From Clostridioides difficile (GTDB taxonomy: Bacteria; Bacillota; Clostridia; Peptostreptococcales; Peptostreptococcaceae), in NCBI RefSeq assembly GCF_001299635.1, contig NZ_JRHN01000046.1, forward strand, positions 1-64,000: a DNA stretch of 64,000 bases, given 5' to 3'. How positions within the stretch are numbered: the first letter of the stretch is position 1; the number at the start of each line of letters is the position of its first letter. Shown piece after piece: positions 1 through 8,004 of this stretch. A model generated the notes under the pieces. That model ran no database searches, was not told the DNA's origin, and saw only the letters and a list, made by a program, of their open reading frames with translations. The position numbers were made by a program, and so were the translations under genes.

Positions 1-108
1 AGTATTGGATAGGTTCTATCCTATCTCTACATATAAGTTTCCCTATATGCTGACTATTTTAGCTACTAACTCACGACTAAAGTCACGAGTGTGCGTAGCT
101 ATTTTTTA
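1..108 (-). mobile_element. 5' end of a probable IStron (group I intron/IS605-type, CdISt1-like), continues off the window
   Basis: Read on the minus strand, the upstream coding sequence ends in TTTGAT and then switches to non-coding sequence that folds into consecutive hairpins. The first pairs AGCTAC with GTAGCT and has an inner ACTCGTGAC/GTCGTGAGT stem. A second is CATATA/TATATG and a third GATAGG/CCTATC. IStrons of C. difficile are known to insert 3' of TTGAT, which matches the junction exactly. The transposase part and the 3' end lie outside the window, so the identification rests on the target site, the structured start and the interrupted host gene. Confidence 0.6.
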
Positions 109-1107
109 ATCAAACGTATATTTAGCCAAATAAGATTTATTTATCTTTCCAGTATTTCCTTTATATGCTTCAAACACTTCATCTATAAAAATAGATTCTT
201 GATAATTTTTACCCATAAAGTTTATATTGTTTTTACTGACTATAAATTCCTTATTTAAAGTTTTATCTGAGTAATATATATTCTTTTTAAGATTTGTACG
301 TTTAAATAAGTTGTATATATTTAGTAGTGGCTTAATTGTACTTAAATTTTTTCCTATATTACTTTCCTTTATATTAAGTAATTTTCTTGCATAGTCATTA
401 TATAGCTCTATAGTTTTATCTTGATTTAAAATAATCATCCCTATTGGTATTGAATCAATTAAATGTCTTACTCGATTTTTATATTTCAAATCTTCCATTA
501 TAGATTTAATATCAATCTCATCTTCACTATATACATTTTCTTTCACTACTTTTAACTTAGATGATACTACACTTGGGTCTACTTCTAGTCTCTCCAATAT
601 TTCTAAATATCCATTATATACAATTTCTCTCCAACCGATATCAATAAAATTTGTAACAAAATCTGGTGTATAAAAAACTTCTCCCAAATAAACTGCTGTA
701 TCTACATTTTCTATATGCACACCAAACAACTCTTTGTTATATGGTATAAATTCAATGTGATTTATCCCTAACTTTTTTAGTATTGCTATACATTCTAATG
801 TATATATCCATTCAGGAGTTATAATGAGAACCCTTTTTCCTTTTGGAATTTTACTCAACTTTTCCACTGCATCTTTAGTATACATAGTTTTTACTAAAAC
901 TAATTTTTCTTTATTTCTCTTTATCCATTTATCTACTATCTGTTCATCTAAATAATTCATTGCTACTATAACATCACAATTTGACAAGTTTGAATCTTCT
1001 ATATCATAAGCCTCTATTTTTGCAACATCTCCCAATACATTTTCAAGTTGCAATTTATATGCTACTTTTAACTTATCATTTATACCAGCCAAAATAATCT
1101 TTTTCAT
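106..1107 (-). CDS. Sigma-54-dependent transcriptional regulator, N-terminal part, interrupted before its AAA+ domain
   Basis: The 333-residue product has a PrpR_N-like sensory domain over about residues 1-190 and a PAS-like domain at about 215-310 (SIPIGMIILNQDKTIELYND). It ends in AKYTFD, the sequence that usually leads into DIIG at the start of a sigma-54 activator AAA+ domain. The AAA+ and DNA-binding domains are therefore missing here, and the stop codon lies inside the adjoining inserted element. If that element is a self-splicing IStron, the mRNA could be rejoined to encode a full activator; otherwise this is a truncated gene. The start ATG has a GGGGG Shine-Dalgarno tract. The gene lies 21 bp downstream of a HAD phosphatase on the same strand and may be cotranscribed with it. 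The effector and target genes cannot be inferred. Confidence 0.7.
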   Translation of the reverse strand: MKKIILAGINDKLKVAYKLQLENVLGDVAKIEAYDIEDSNLSNCDVIVAMNYLDEQIVDKWIKRNKEKLVLVKTMYTKDAVEKLSKIPKGKRVLIITPEWIYTLECIAILKKLGINHIEFIPYNKELFGVHIENVDTAVYLGEVFYTPDFVTNFIDIGWREIVYNGYLEILERLEVDPSVVSSKLKVVKENVYSEDEIDIKSIMEDLKYKNRVRHLIDSIPIGMIILNQDKTIELYNDYARKLLNIKESNIGKNLSTIKPLLNIYNLFKRTNLKKNIYYSDKTLNKEFIVSKNNINFMGKNYQESIFIDEVFEAYKGNTGKINKSYLAKYTFD

Positions 1108-1128
1108 TTAGACCCCCACTATAAATGG

Positions 1129-1917
1129 CTATCCTATTTTCATGACCTCTTTTATCTTATCTACAACACCATTCTCAGTATTTCTTTTTGCTCTAAATCT
1201 AGCAATTTCTTTTAAATACTCATTTGCATTTTCCATGGCATAACTATGATAAGCACTCTTCATCATTTCTACATCATTCAATTGGTCGCCAAATACCATA
1301 GTTTCTTCATATTTTATATCTAGCATTCTTTGTACTTTTTTTATGGCACTTCCTTTATTTGCACCTTTTGCAGTTAAATCAAGCCATTCTACTCCAGAAA
1401 TACATACCTGAGCTCTATCAGAAAACTTTTCAAAGTAAATACTATTATTATGTTCTGCACCTTTGAAGTCAAATACGGCTATCTTTAATATATCTCCTTC
1501 TACTTTAGTCAAGTCATCTACAACTTTAAACTTTGCATAGTAAGTACTAACTTCATCTATAAAAGCTTCATCTTTACTTTCTATATAAGCGTATTTTTTA
1601 CCACTCATTACGATTTTCTTACCTTCTATACTTCTTGTTGTCTCTATAATTTCATTTACTAATTCTTTGTCCAAAGGATTTGATAATATTTCTTTTCCTT
1701 TATATACCACCAATGTTCCATTTTCTGAGATAAACATCATATCATCTTTTATATCTTCAAATTTCTTTATAAGATTCTGATACTGTCTACCACTTGCAGC
1801 TGAAAACATTATCCCTCTCTCTCTTAATTTTTCAAATACTTTATAAAATTCTGGATTTATTTCGCTCTTCTCATCTAACAAAGTTCCATCTAAGTCTGTT
1901 GCTATTAATTTTATCAT
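1129..1917 (-). CDS. Cof-type HAD-IIB family phosphatase
   Basis: This 262-residue cytosolic protein has the HAD motif I DLDGTLLD near residue 8, with the nucleophilic Asp followed by the acid/base Asp. Motif II lies near SAASG and motif IV is FGDQLNDVEMM near residue 210. The C2-type cap in the middle is typical of Cof/YidA phosphatases, which hydrolyse sugar phosphates, phosphorylated cofactors or FMN precursors; the substrate cannot be read from sequence. Length is normal for the family. The start ATG follows GGGGGAGG. It has its own sigma-A promoter upstream and is probably the first gene of a two-gene unit with the interrupted regulator. Confidence 0.85.
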   Translation of the reverse strand: MIKLIATDLDGTLLDEKSEINPEFYKVFEKLRERGIMFSAASGRQYQNLIKKFEDIKDDMMFISENGTLVVYKGKEILSNPLDKELVNEIIETTRSIEGKKIVMSGKKYAYIESKDEAFIDEVSTYYAKFKVVDDLTKVEGDILKIAVFDFKGAEHNNSIYFEKFSDRAQVCISGVEWLDLTAKGANKGSAIKKVQRMLDIKYEETMVFGDQLNDVEMMKSAYHSYAMENANEYLKEIARFRAKRNTENGVVDKIKEVMKIG

Positions 1918-1991
1918 ACATTTCCTCCCCCAAATTATATAATTTATGATTATTTTTTATTATTTTTTATCAGTTTAAATTTTCAATTCCT

Positions 1992-2019
1992 ATTATACAC
2001 TAAAAATTTTAAATTACAA
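1992..2019 (-). promoter_or_regulatory. Putative sigma-A promoter for the HAD phosphatase gene
   Basis: The minus strand shows TTGTAA, a 16-bp spacer and a perfect TATAAT, about 75 bp upstream of the start codon. The rest of this 297-bp stretch up to the divergent LCP promoter is AT-rich and shows no clear gene or hairpin. Confidence 0.5.
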
Positions 2020-2214
2020 TTTGCTCATTTTGTAAGTTGATATAAGTACATCTAGGAAAATATTTTTTTCAATATGTACATCTATTTATAAAAATTTAAG
2101 TCATAATATAATTATATTCCAAGGAAATTAATAATAACTACACACTTTCTTCTTTAAAACATTATAAAAATAATTATATTATGACAAACTTATGCTAATT
2201 TATTGTGTTTTTTA

Positions 2215-2243
2215 TTGCTTATGTAACAAATTTTTAATATAAT
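2215..2243 (+). promoter_or_regulatory. Sigma-A promoter of the first LCP gene
   Basis: TTGCTT and TATAAT are separated by exactly 17 bp, with transcription expected to start near the following TAACTGTG. The -10 and downstream sequence is nearly the same as at the second LCP promoter, which suggests the promoter was duplicated with the gene. Confidence 0.7.
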
Positions 2244-2285
2244 TAACTGTGTGTAATTAAAAAATTTAGAAAGTAGGGGATATTA

Positions 2286-3242
2286 TTGTCAGGACTCAAA
2301 AAGTTCGTTATATTTCTAGCCCTTTTAGTTATAGCATTTCCTGTTAGCATATATGGATATGTTTTTACTAAACTAAAAACTATCCAAGATGATAGTATAA
2401 ATACAGAGGCGCTTAGTAGTAATGACTATAAAAATGAAGAAAGTATCACAAATATATTATTATTAGGTACAGATGCAAGACCAGGAGAAGAAGTTTCTCG
2501 TTCAGATGCCATGATGATACTGACTATTGATAATAAAAATAAAAGCCTTAAATTGACTTCATTAAATAGAGATACTTATGTTAATATACCAGGACATGGA
2601 GAGCAAAAACTAACACATGCTTATGTATATGGACAAGCTAACTTATTGATAGAAACTATAGAGGAGAACTTCGAAATTGACATACAAAACTATGCTGTAG
2701 TTGACTTTTTCTCTTTTATGGATATAGTCGATGCTTTAGGTGGAGTAACTGTTACTGTTGATAAGAGTGAAATAAGAGAATTAAACAAGTTTATACCTGA
2801 AACTTATAAGTGGAATAAAAGTGATGACAAAGGTTCTCTTAAATATATAAGAAACTCAGGTGAGCAAAAACTAAATGGATACCAAACACTTGCATTTTCT
2901 CGTATAAGAAAAAATGATAGTACAGACCAAAGAGATAGAAGACAAAGAAGTGTTATACAAAGCTTAATAAATGGTGTTAAGGATTTACCAGTTACTAAAT
3001 ATCCTAATCTAGTTAATACAATACTTCCATATGTAAAAACTAATATGAATCCTAATGAAATAATATCTTTAGGAAAAGATTTGTTGAGCATAGGAAATTT
3101 AAACCTTAAATCTATGGAATTCCCTCTTTCTACTGAAAATGGTAGAAAAATAGGTGATGCAGGCTATGTAATTCCTTTTGAAGAATATGAATTAGACGCA
3201 ATGCATGATTTTATATTTGAGGACATTATGTTGGAAGAATAA
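2286..3242 (+). CDS. LytR-CpsA-Psr (LCP) family cell-wall glycopolymer ligase, copy 1
   Basis: The 318-residue protein has a short cytoplasmic start, one membrane helix at about residues 7-27 and an extracytoplasmic LCP domain at about 52-235. The conserved blocks are LLGTDARPGE, SRSDAMMILTID, NRDTYVNIPGHG and FSRIRKNDSTDQRDRRQR, carrying the Asp and Arg residues that bind the lipid pyrophosphate. LCP enzymes transfer lipid-linked polymer to peptidoglycan; beside the PSII locus this one is most likely a PSII ligase. Two LCP genes here have been called lcpA and lcpB in C. difficile, but I cannot say which is which. Translation starts at TTG, 5 bp after AGTAGGGGA. It is transcribed opposite to the PSII genes. 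Confidence 0.88.
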   Translation: MSGLKKFVIFLALLVIAFPVSIYGYVFTKLKTIQDDSINTEALSSNDYKNEESITNILLLGTDARPGEEVSRSDAMMILTIDNKNKSLKLTSLNRDTYVNIPGHGEQKLTHAYVYGQANLLIETIEENFEIDIQNYAVVDFFSFMDIVDALGGVTVTVDKSEIRELNKFIPETYKWNKSDDKGSLKYIRNSGEQKLNGYQTLAFSRIRKNDSTDQRDRRQRSVIQSLINGVKDLPVTKYPNLVNTILPYVKTNMNPNEIISLGKDLLSIGNLNLKSMEFPLSTENGRKIGDAGYVIPFEEYELDAMHDFIFEDIMLEE

Positions 3243-3280
3243 GTATTTATCTAAAACAAATCAATAATTTTATAGTAAGT

Positions 3281-3330
3281 ACATACCTCTCAAATGCAAG
3301 TTTCTTTGCAATTGTGAGGTGTGTTTTTAT
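3281..3330 (+). terminator. Rho-independent terminator after LCP copy 1
   Basis: ACATACCTC pairs with GAGGTGTGT (9 bp with one G-T pair), enclosing a second GCAA/TTGC stem, and is followed by a T-rich run. It separates the two LCP genes, consistent with a separate promoter for the second. Confidence 0.75.
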
Positions 3331-3445
3331 TTTAAAATATAAATTAAATTTTTTTAATATATTACATATACTTTTAATTATATATAAATTGACAAATTTT
3401 CTTATAAATTATATCTTTGTCTTTTTTTTGTAACTGAAACAAGTA

Positions 3446-3474
3446 TTGAATATATCTCAATACTTTAATATAAT
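3446..3474 (+). promoter_or_regulatory. Sigma-A promoter of the second LCP gene
   Basis: TTGAAT and TATAAT are separated by 17 bp. The segment TTTAATATAATTAA followed by TGT is shared with the first LCP promoter, supporting tandem duplication of the gene with its control region. Confidence 0.7.
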
Positions 3475-3527
3475 TAAGTGTATGCTATTAAAAAATATAC
3501 AGGAAAAAGAAGAAAGAAGGGGTACTT

Positions 3528-4493
3528 TTGTCAAAATTAAAGAAATTTGTTATACTACTGGCTTTCTTGGTAGTAATATTCCCTATAAGCGTCTATGGAT
3601 ATTTTTATTATAAATTATCTGCTATTCATGACTCGAGCATAGATAGTAATTTGTTAAATAATAATGACCATAAAAATGAAAATGGAATAACTAACATACT
3701 ACTTATGGGAACAGATGCTAGACCAAACGAAGATTCTTCAAGGTCAGATGCTATGATGATACTTACTATTGATAACAAACACAATGATATAAAACTTACA
3801 TCATTAGCTCGTGATAGTTATGTAGACATCCCTGGTCATGGTAAACAAAAACTTACTCATGCTTATGCTTATGGACAAGCTGATTTATTAATACAAACAA
3901 TTGAAGAGAATTTTAATATCGATATTCAGAATTATGCTTGTGTTAATTTCGAATCATTTATGTATATAATTGATGCTATTGGTGGCGTTGAAGTTACCAT
4001 TGAAAAAGGTGAAATACAAGAATTAAATAAATTTATTCCTGAAACTTATGGTTGGAATAAGAGTGATGATAAAGGTAGCATACAATACATTAAAAAATCA
4101 GGAGAACAAACTTTAAATGGATACCAAGCATTATCTTTTGCACGTATCAGACACAACGATACAGCTTTTGCTAGAGACGGCAGACAGAGACAGATTATAC
4201 AGGCTATAATCAAGAAAACAGAAACTTTACCTGTCACTAAATATCCAGGTTTATTAGATGCTGTTCTTCCATATGTTAAAACTAACATGAAACCTAATGC
4301 GATACTTTCTTTAGGAGCTCAAGTTTTAAAAATGGGCGACTTGAATGTTAAGCAATTTGAATTCCCTATTGATGATGAAATTCACAGTACAGGTGGTATA
4401 TATGGAAAAGCTGGATGGGTTCTGAGATTTGACCCAGATACATTAGACATATTACATGATTTTATATTTAATGATATAGAATTTAAAGAATAA
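3528..4493 (+). CDS. LytR-CpsA-Psr (LCP) family cell-wall glycopolymer ligase, copy 2
   Basis: This 321-residue paralogue of the preceding gene has the same plan: a membrane helix at about residues 8-27 and an LCP domain at about 53-237. Its blocks are LLMGTDARPNE, SRSDAMMILTID, ARDSYVDIPGHG and FARIRHNDTAFARDGRQR. The two proteins align along their whole length, with most differences in the juxtamembrane stretch and the last 40 residues. The expected role is attachment of PSII, or another undecaprenyl-linked polymer, to peptidoglycan outside the membrane. Translation starts at TTG after AGAAGGGGT, the same unusual start as its neighbour. The retained duplication suggests redundancy or different acceptor or polymer preference. 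Confidence 0.88.
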   Translation: MSKLKKFVILLAFLVVIFPISVYGYFYYKLSAIHDSSIDSNLLNNNDHKNENGITNILLMGTDARPNEDSSRSDAMMILTIDNKHNDIKLTSLARDSYVDIPGHGKQKLTHAYAYGQADLLIQTIEENFNIDIQNYACVNFESFMYIIDAIGGVEVTIEKGEIQELNKFIPETYGWNKSDDKGSIQYIKKSGEQTLNGYQALSFARIRHNDTAFARDGRQRQIIQAIIKKTETLPVTKYPGLLDAVLPYVKTNMKPNAILSLGAQVLKMGDLNVKQFEFPIDDEIHSTGGIYGKAGWVLRFDPDTLDILHDFIFNDIEFKE

Positions 4494-4535
4494 GAAATTT
4501 AACATAAAGTTTATTGTAAATATAAGATTAAACAT

Positions 4536-4611
4536 AAAAAAAGAACTATATCACATAATTATCTTCAAGTTATTATGATACTTGATTATAAAGTGTATAT
4601 AGTTCTTTTTT
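4536..4611. terminator. Bidirectional terminator between the second LCP gene and cwp19
   Basis: AAAAAGAACTATAT pairs with ATATAGTTCTTTTT across a long loop, with A and T runs on the two sides. It lies between convergent genes and can end transcription from both strands. Confidence 0.75.
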
Positions 4612-4683
4612 ATTTTCTAGTTTATATCTATAATCCTCATTTTATCTTTATAAAATAGGCTCTATTTCAAACAAATTTTTCTA

Positions 4684-6798
4684 TTACTTAACTAAGTTTA
4701 AGAAAGTATTTAATGAAGTTTGATTTATACCATCACCTGCTTCATATACTAGAGTCGTTTTCTTAGGCTCTAAGGCAGTTTTCTGAGCAGATGTTACACT
4801 ATTTCCAAGCATAACTACTGGTGATTTCAATTTAGCTGCTAAAGGACCTGATGTTAAAGCATCTACTAACTGATTACTTTTACTTACAAACATTGATGGA
4901 TATTCAGCATTTGGATAGAATTTTTGTATTACTTTTCCATTTGTTTCTTCTCTATTTTCTCCAGCTATTCTATTTTTAGATACATCATTTGTAATAACCT
5001 TATCTAATTTATTTATTACTGAATCAGATATACTTAGATTACCACCTATAAAATAAGCATCCTTTACTTTTAAGTCTGATATCCAGTTGTAAACATCATC
5101 ACTTACATTATCTTTTGATACTAATACTATTGGTTGCTTTTCCTCTCCTGCTTTTGAAGCTATAGAAAGAGAATCGGCTTCACCTGTACCACTTGTTATA
5201 TATAATTTTTCTACTGGATTAGTTTTTACTAATTCCTTTGCTATTAATAAAGATGTACTATATCTATCTGAACCGCCAACTCTATTTATTGACACATTTG
5301 ATAGTGTATCCTTTATTTCATTCTCAACTTTATCTCCAATAGAGTTATTTCCTCCTATTAGAACAACTTTGCTTGGATTAAGTCTTTTTATCTCATCCTT
5401 AGTAGATGTTGGTATATTATCCTTATTTACTAATAATATAGGAGCATCATTTGCTGTAGCAAGTGGTGTTGATGTTATACCATCAACTATAGAATATCCA
5501 TTTACTAATACTACTGTATCTGAATTTGTAGCCCAACCTTTTTTACTTATTGCTACTGCTGTATCATATCTTTCATTACCTCTTAACTTTTCCACTTTAA
5601 CATTTGATGGTGGAGTAACTGGTTCTTCATTACTACTAGAATATAAACTCTTTAAATCATTTTGTATAGAAGTACTATTTGCTATATCTTTAGCTGAAAA
5701 ATACATACTACCTTTTATTTCACTATATTTTCTATTTAATGTTACTTGTTGTACTATTTCTTTTGCTATATTTTGTCCATTATAACTTGATTGACCTTGC
5801 TTATATATACCTTGTCCTATGTATAAGTCTACGTTTGTTCCTTTTACTTCATTAGCCCACCATGCCACTAATTTAGAGTAATCTGCAGCTTTAAGACCAA
5901 TTGGCCAATAAAGTTGTGGAACTACATAATCAACTAATCCTTGTTTTATCCAAGCTCTTGTATCTGCATATGTACCTACATAACTTTCATTACCTGATGT
6001 GTCTGAACCTGTTGGGTCGCTACTCTTATTTCTCCATATACCAGCTGGACTTACACCAAATACAACATTAGATTTTATACTCTTTATAGATGCTTTTACA
6101 TCTCTAAGTAGAGTATTTACATTTTCTCTTCTCCAATTGTCTTTATTCTGTCCATTTCCATATTTTTGATATGTTGCATTATCATTGAAACTTACTCCTG
6201 GATAGAAGTAATCATCAAAATGAACACCATCTATGTCATAATTCTGAACAACTTCTGCTATACTATCAACTATGTACTTTCTAACTTCTGGCAAACCTGG
6301 GTCATAGTAATACTTATTTCCATGTTTAATTACCCAACTTGGATTTTTCTTTGCTGGATGGTTAGCTGGTAATTTATCAATACTCTCATCTGCCATAGTT
6401 ATTCTGTATGGATTAAACCATGCATGAAATTCCATACCTCTTTTATGTGCTTCTTCTATTAAAAATGGTAATGGGTCATATCCAGGGTCTTTACCTTGTG
6501 TCCCTGTAAGATATTCAGACCATGGATTTATATTTGATTTATATAAAGCATCTGATTTTGGCCTTACTTGAACCACTGCTGTATTTATCCCTGAACTTTT
6601 TAATTTGTCTAATAAATCTGTGTATTCCTTTTTTTGCTTGGCTTCATTATTTTTAGTCTTAGGCCAGTCTAAGTTATAAACTGTAGATATCCAAGCAGCT
6701 CTCATTTCCTTATCATTTGATGAATCAGCAAATGAACTTACACTACACATTGTAAGTGTCATTATAAGTGATAATACTAATATACTTATTTTTTTCAT
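4684..6798 (-). CDS. cwp19: Cwp19, cell-wall-anchored peptidoglycan hydrolase
   Basis: This 704-residue protein has a signal peptide (cleavage near SSFA/DSS, residue 24). A GHL10-type glycoside hydrolase-like domain spans about residues 30-390, with MRAAWISTVYNLDWP, AWFNPYR and DGVHFDDYFYP. Three CWB2 repeats at about 405-704 bind the wall polymer PSII. Cwp19 of C. difficile is reported to be a lytic transglycosylase involved in autolysis; the position next to the LCP and PSII genes matches that gene. The catalytic domain precedes the anchor, the reverse of Cwp84-independent adhesins such as Cwp66. The start ATG follows AAGGGGGATGAA. It has its own TTGACA promoter. Confidence 0.92.
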   Translation of the reverse strand: MKKISILVLSLIMTLTMCSVSSFADSSNDKEMRAAWISTVYNLDWPKTKNNEAKQKKEYTDLLDKLKSSGINTAVVQVRPKSDALYKSNINPWSEYLTGTQGKDPGYDPLPFLIEEAHKRGMEFHAWFNPYRITMADESIDKLPANHPAKKNPSWVIKHGNKYYYDPGLPEVRKYIVDSIAEVVQNYDIDGVHFDDYFYPGVSFNDNATYQKYGNGQNKDNWRRENVNTLLRDVKASIKSIKSNVVFGVSPAGIWRNKSSDPTGSDTSGNESYVGTYADTRAWIKQGLVDYVVPQLYWPIGLKAADYSKLVAWWANEVKGTNVDLYIGQGIYKQGQSSYNGQNIAKEIVQQVTLNRKYSEIKGSMYFSAKDIANSTSIQNDLKSLYSSSNEEPVTPPSNVKVEKLRGNERYDTAVAISKKGWATNSDTVVLVNGYSIVDGITSTPLATANDAPILLVNKDNIPTSTKDEIKRLNPSKVVLIGGNNSIGDKVENEIKDTLSNVSINRVGGSDRYSTSLLIAKELVKTNPVEKLYITSGTGEADSLSIASKAGEEKQPIVLVSKDNVSDDVYNWISDLKVKDAYFIGGNLSISDSVINKLDKVITNDVSKNRIAGENREETNGKVIQKFYPNAEYPSMFVSKSNQLVDALTSGPLAAKLKSPVVMLGNSVTSAQKTALEPKKTTLVYEAGDGINQTSLNTFLNLVK

Positions 6799-6852
6799 TT
6801 CATCCCCCTTAATTTCTAAAATTTATTTTTTTTTACAATATACTCCTTACTA

Positions 6853-6882
6853 AGTATATCTAAAATTCATATTATCTGTCAA
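6853..6882 (-). promoter_or_regulatory. Sigma-A promoter of cwp19
   Basis: A consensus TTGACA is followed 18 bp later by TATACT on the minus strand, about 55 bp upstream of the cwp19 start codon. No WalR-type tandem box is visible next to it, unlike the neighbouring NlpC/P60 promoter. Confidence 0.7.
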
Positions 6883-6947
6883 ATATTGAATAATATAGTT
6901 AAAATTTATATTTAATATTTGATTATAATATGAGATAATTTATTATA

Positions 6948-6986
6948 AAAAAAACAGCAAAGAAATTTATCTTCTTTGCTGTTTTT
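6948..6986 (-). terminator. Terminator of the NlpC/P60 gene
   Basis: ACAGCAAAGAA pairs with TTCTTTGCTGT around a 7-nt loop and is followed on the minus strand by eight T residues. This is a textbook intrinsic terminator placed between the NlpC/P60 stop codon and the cwp19 promoter. Confidence 0.85.
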
Positions 6987-7098
6987 ATAACATTCATTGC
7001 TATTTTAATATTACTAACCGTTTCAATATTTATGTAAAACATCAAATGTAACTCTACATACTTAATGTTAATATTCAATCTTATGTAAATCTATATTA

Positions 7099-7806
7099 TT
7101 ATAGTAAAACACGTGTAGCAGTTATAAGTCTTCTTCCATAATTTGTTCCTGGAGCCATGCTAGTAACTTTTACTACATCTCCTGTTTGTGGTGAATGTAT
7201 GAATTTAGAATCTCCTACATACAATCCAACATGATTAATTGAACCACCTGAACCAAAGAAAACTAAATCTCCTGGTTTTAATTCTGCTCTTGATACTTTC
7301 TTTCCTACTGTTGCTTGTGATCTTGATACTCTTGGTAAATTAACTCCTGCTCCATTTTTATAGACATAAGAAGTGAACCCAGAACAATCAAAAGAGTTTG
7401 GTCCAGTTGCTCCCCATCTATATGGCTTACCTTGTTGCTTAAATGCTAAGTTTAAAACATTTTGTACCTTTGCATCTACATTTCCACCTTCAATAGTTAA
7501 ATAGTCTCCATTTACCCATCCTGTAACATTGTCAACTGTTTTTATTTTAAGCCATCCATTTGAATGTAATTCTAAAACCTCAACTTTGTCTCCTGTGTTT
7601 ATCTTTCCTACTACTGAGTCATTTGCACTAGCTCCACTTCTCATATTTAAGAAATCACATTGGTCTACTGTTGCAGTCATAGGTGAATTAGTTAGCTCTG
7701 CCGCACTAGCTGTTATTGCTCCTGCTTCTACTGTGACAACTCCTGCTATTAACACCATAGCTATAAATTTTTTTAATATATGTTTTTTATTTTTAATATT
7801 CATCAT
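7099..7806 (-). CDS. Secreted SH3b-NlpC/P60 peptidoglycan endopeptidase
   Basis: The 235-residue product has a signal peptide (about residues 1-35, cleavage near ASA/AEL). A bacterial SH3 domain at about 40-105 (LNMRSGASANDSVVGKI) is followed by a C-terminal NlpC/P60 domain at about 115-235. The catalytic triad is visible: Cys in FDCSGF, His in INHVGLYVG and a third polar residue in KFIHSP. Such enzymes cut gamma-D-Glu-diaminopimelate bonds in stem peptides during growth or separation. There is no CWB2 anchor, so it is expected to be held by the SH3 domain or released. It corresponds by position to CD2768 of strain 630. It is monocistronic, with its own promoter, WalR-type boxes and terminator. 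Confidence 0.88.
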   Translation of the reverse strand: MMNIKNKKHILKKFIAMVLIAGVVTVEAGAITASAAELTNSPMTATVDQCDFLNMRSGASANDSVVGKINTGDKVEVLELHSNGWLKIKTVDNVTGWVNGDYLTIEGGNVDAKVQNVLNLAFKQQGKPYRWGATGPNSFDCSGFTSYVYKNGAGVNLPRVSRSQATVGKKVSRAELKPGDLVFFGSGGSINHVGLYVGDSKFIHSPQTGDVVKVTSMAPGTNYGRRLITATRVLL

Positions 7807-7873
7807 AATCTCAAATACCTAATCCTTTCGAAAATTTAACATTTTGTTCCTTCGTTTCCAATTCCTAATTAAC

Positions 7874-7902
7874 ATTCTAACTTACATCAAAATAAATTGC
7901 AA
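7874..7902 (-). promoter_or_regulatory. Sigma-A promoter of the NlpC/P60 gene
   Basis: TTGCAA and TAGAAT are separated by 17 bp on the minus strand, about 70 bp upstream of the start codon. Its -35 element lies 7 bp downstream of three direct TGTAAT repeats, the usual place for an activator of the OmpR family. Confidence 0.65.
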
Positions 7903-7909
7903 CCTTTTT

Positions 7910-7937
7910 TGTAATCTTTTTGTAATCTTTTTGTAAT
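7910..7937. promoter_or_regulatory. Three tandem WalR-type (YycF) boxes, TGTAAT with 5-bp spacing
   Basis: The plus strand reads TGTAAT-CTTTT-TGTAAT-CTTTT-TGTAAT. The known WalR site is two TGTWAH half-sites separated by 5 bp; here there are three in register. They sit just upstream of the -35 element of a peptidoglycan endopeptidase gene, the class of gene that WalRK controls in Firmicutes. Binding is inferred, not shown. Confidence 0.6.
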
Positions 7938-8004
7938 CTTTTGTTTCTTTTTCTTATATATTTGTTTCTTTTTTCTCCCCCTGGTTACAAATTAGAAATA
8001 TATT

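Noticed and set aside
7905-7950. Simple 11-bp tandem repeat (TTTTTGTAATC) as a microsatellite
   Set aside because: The units match WalR half-sites with correct spacing, lie just upstream of a promoter, and the same unit recurs at a second hydrolase gene, so a regulatory site explains it better.
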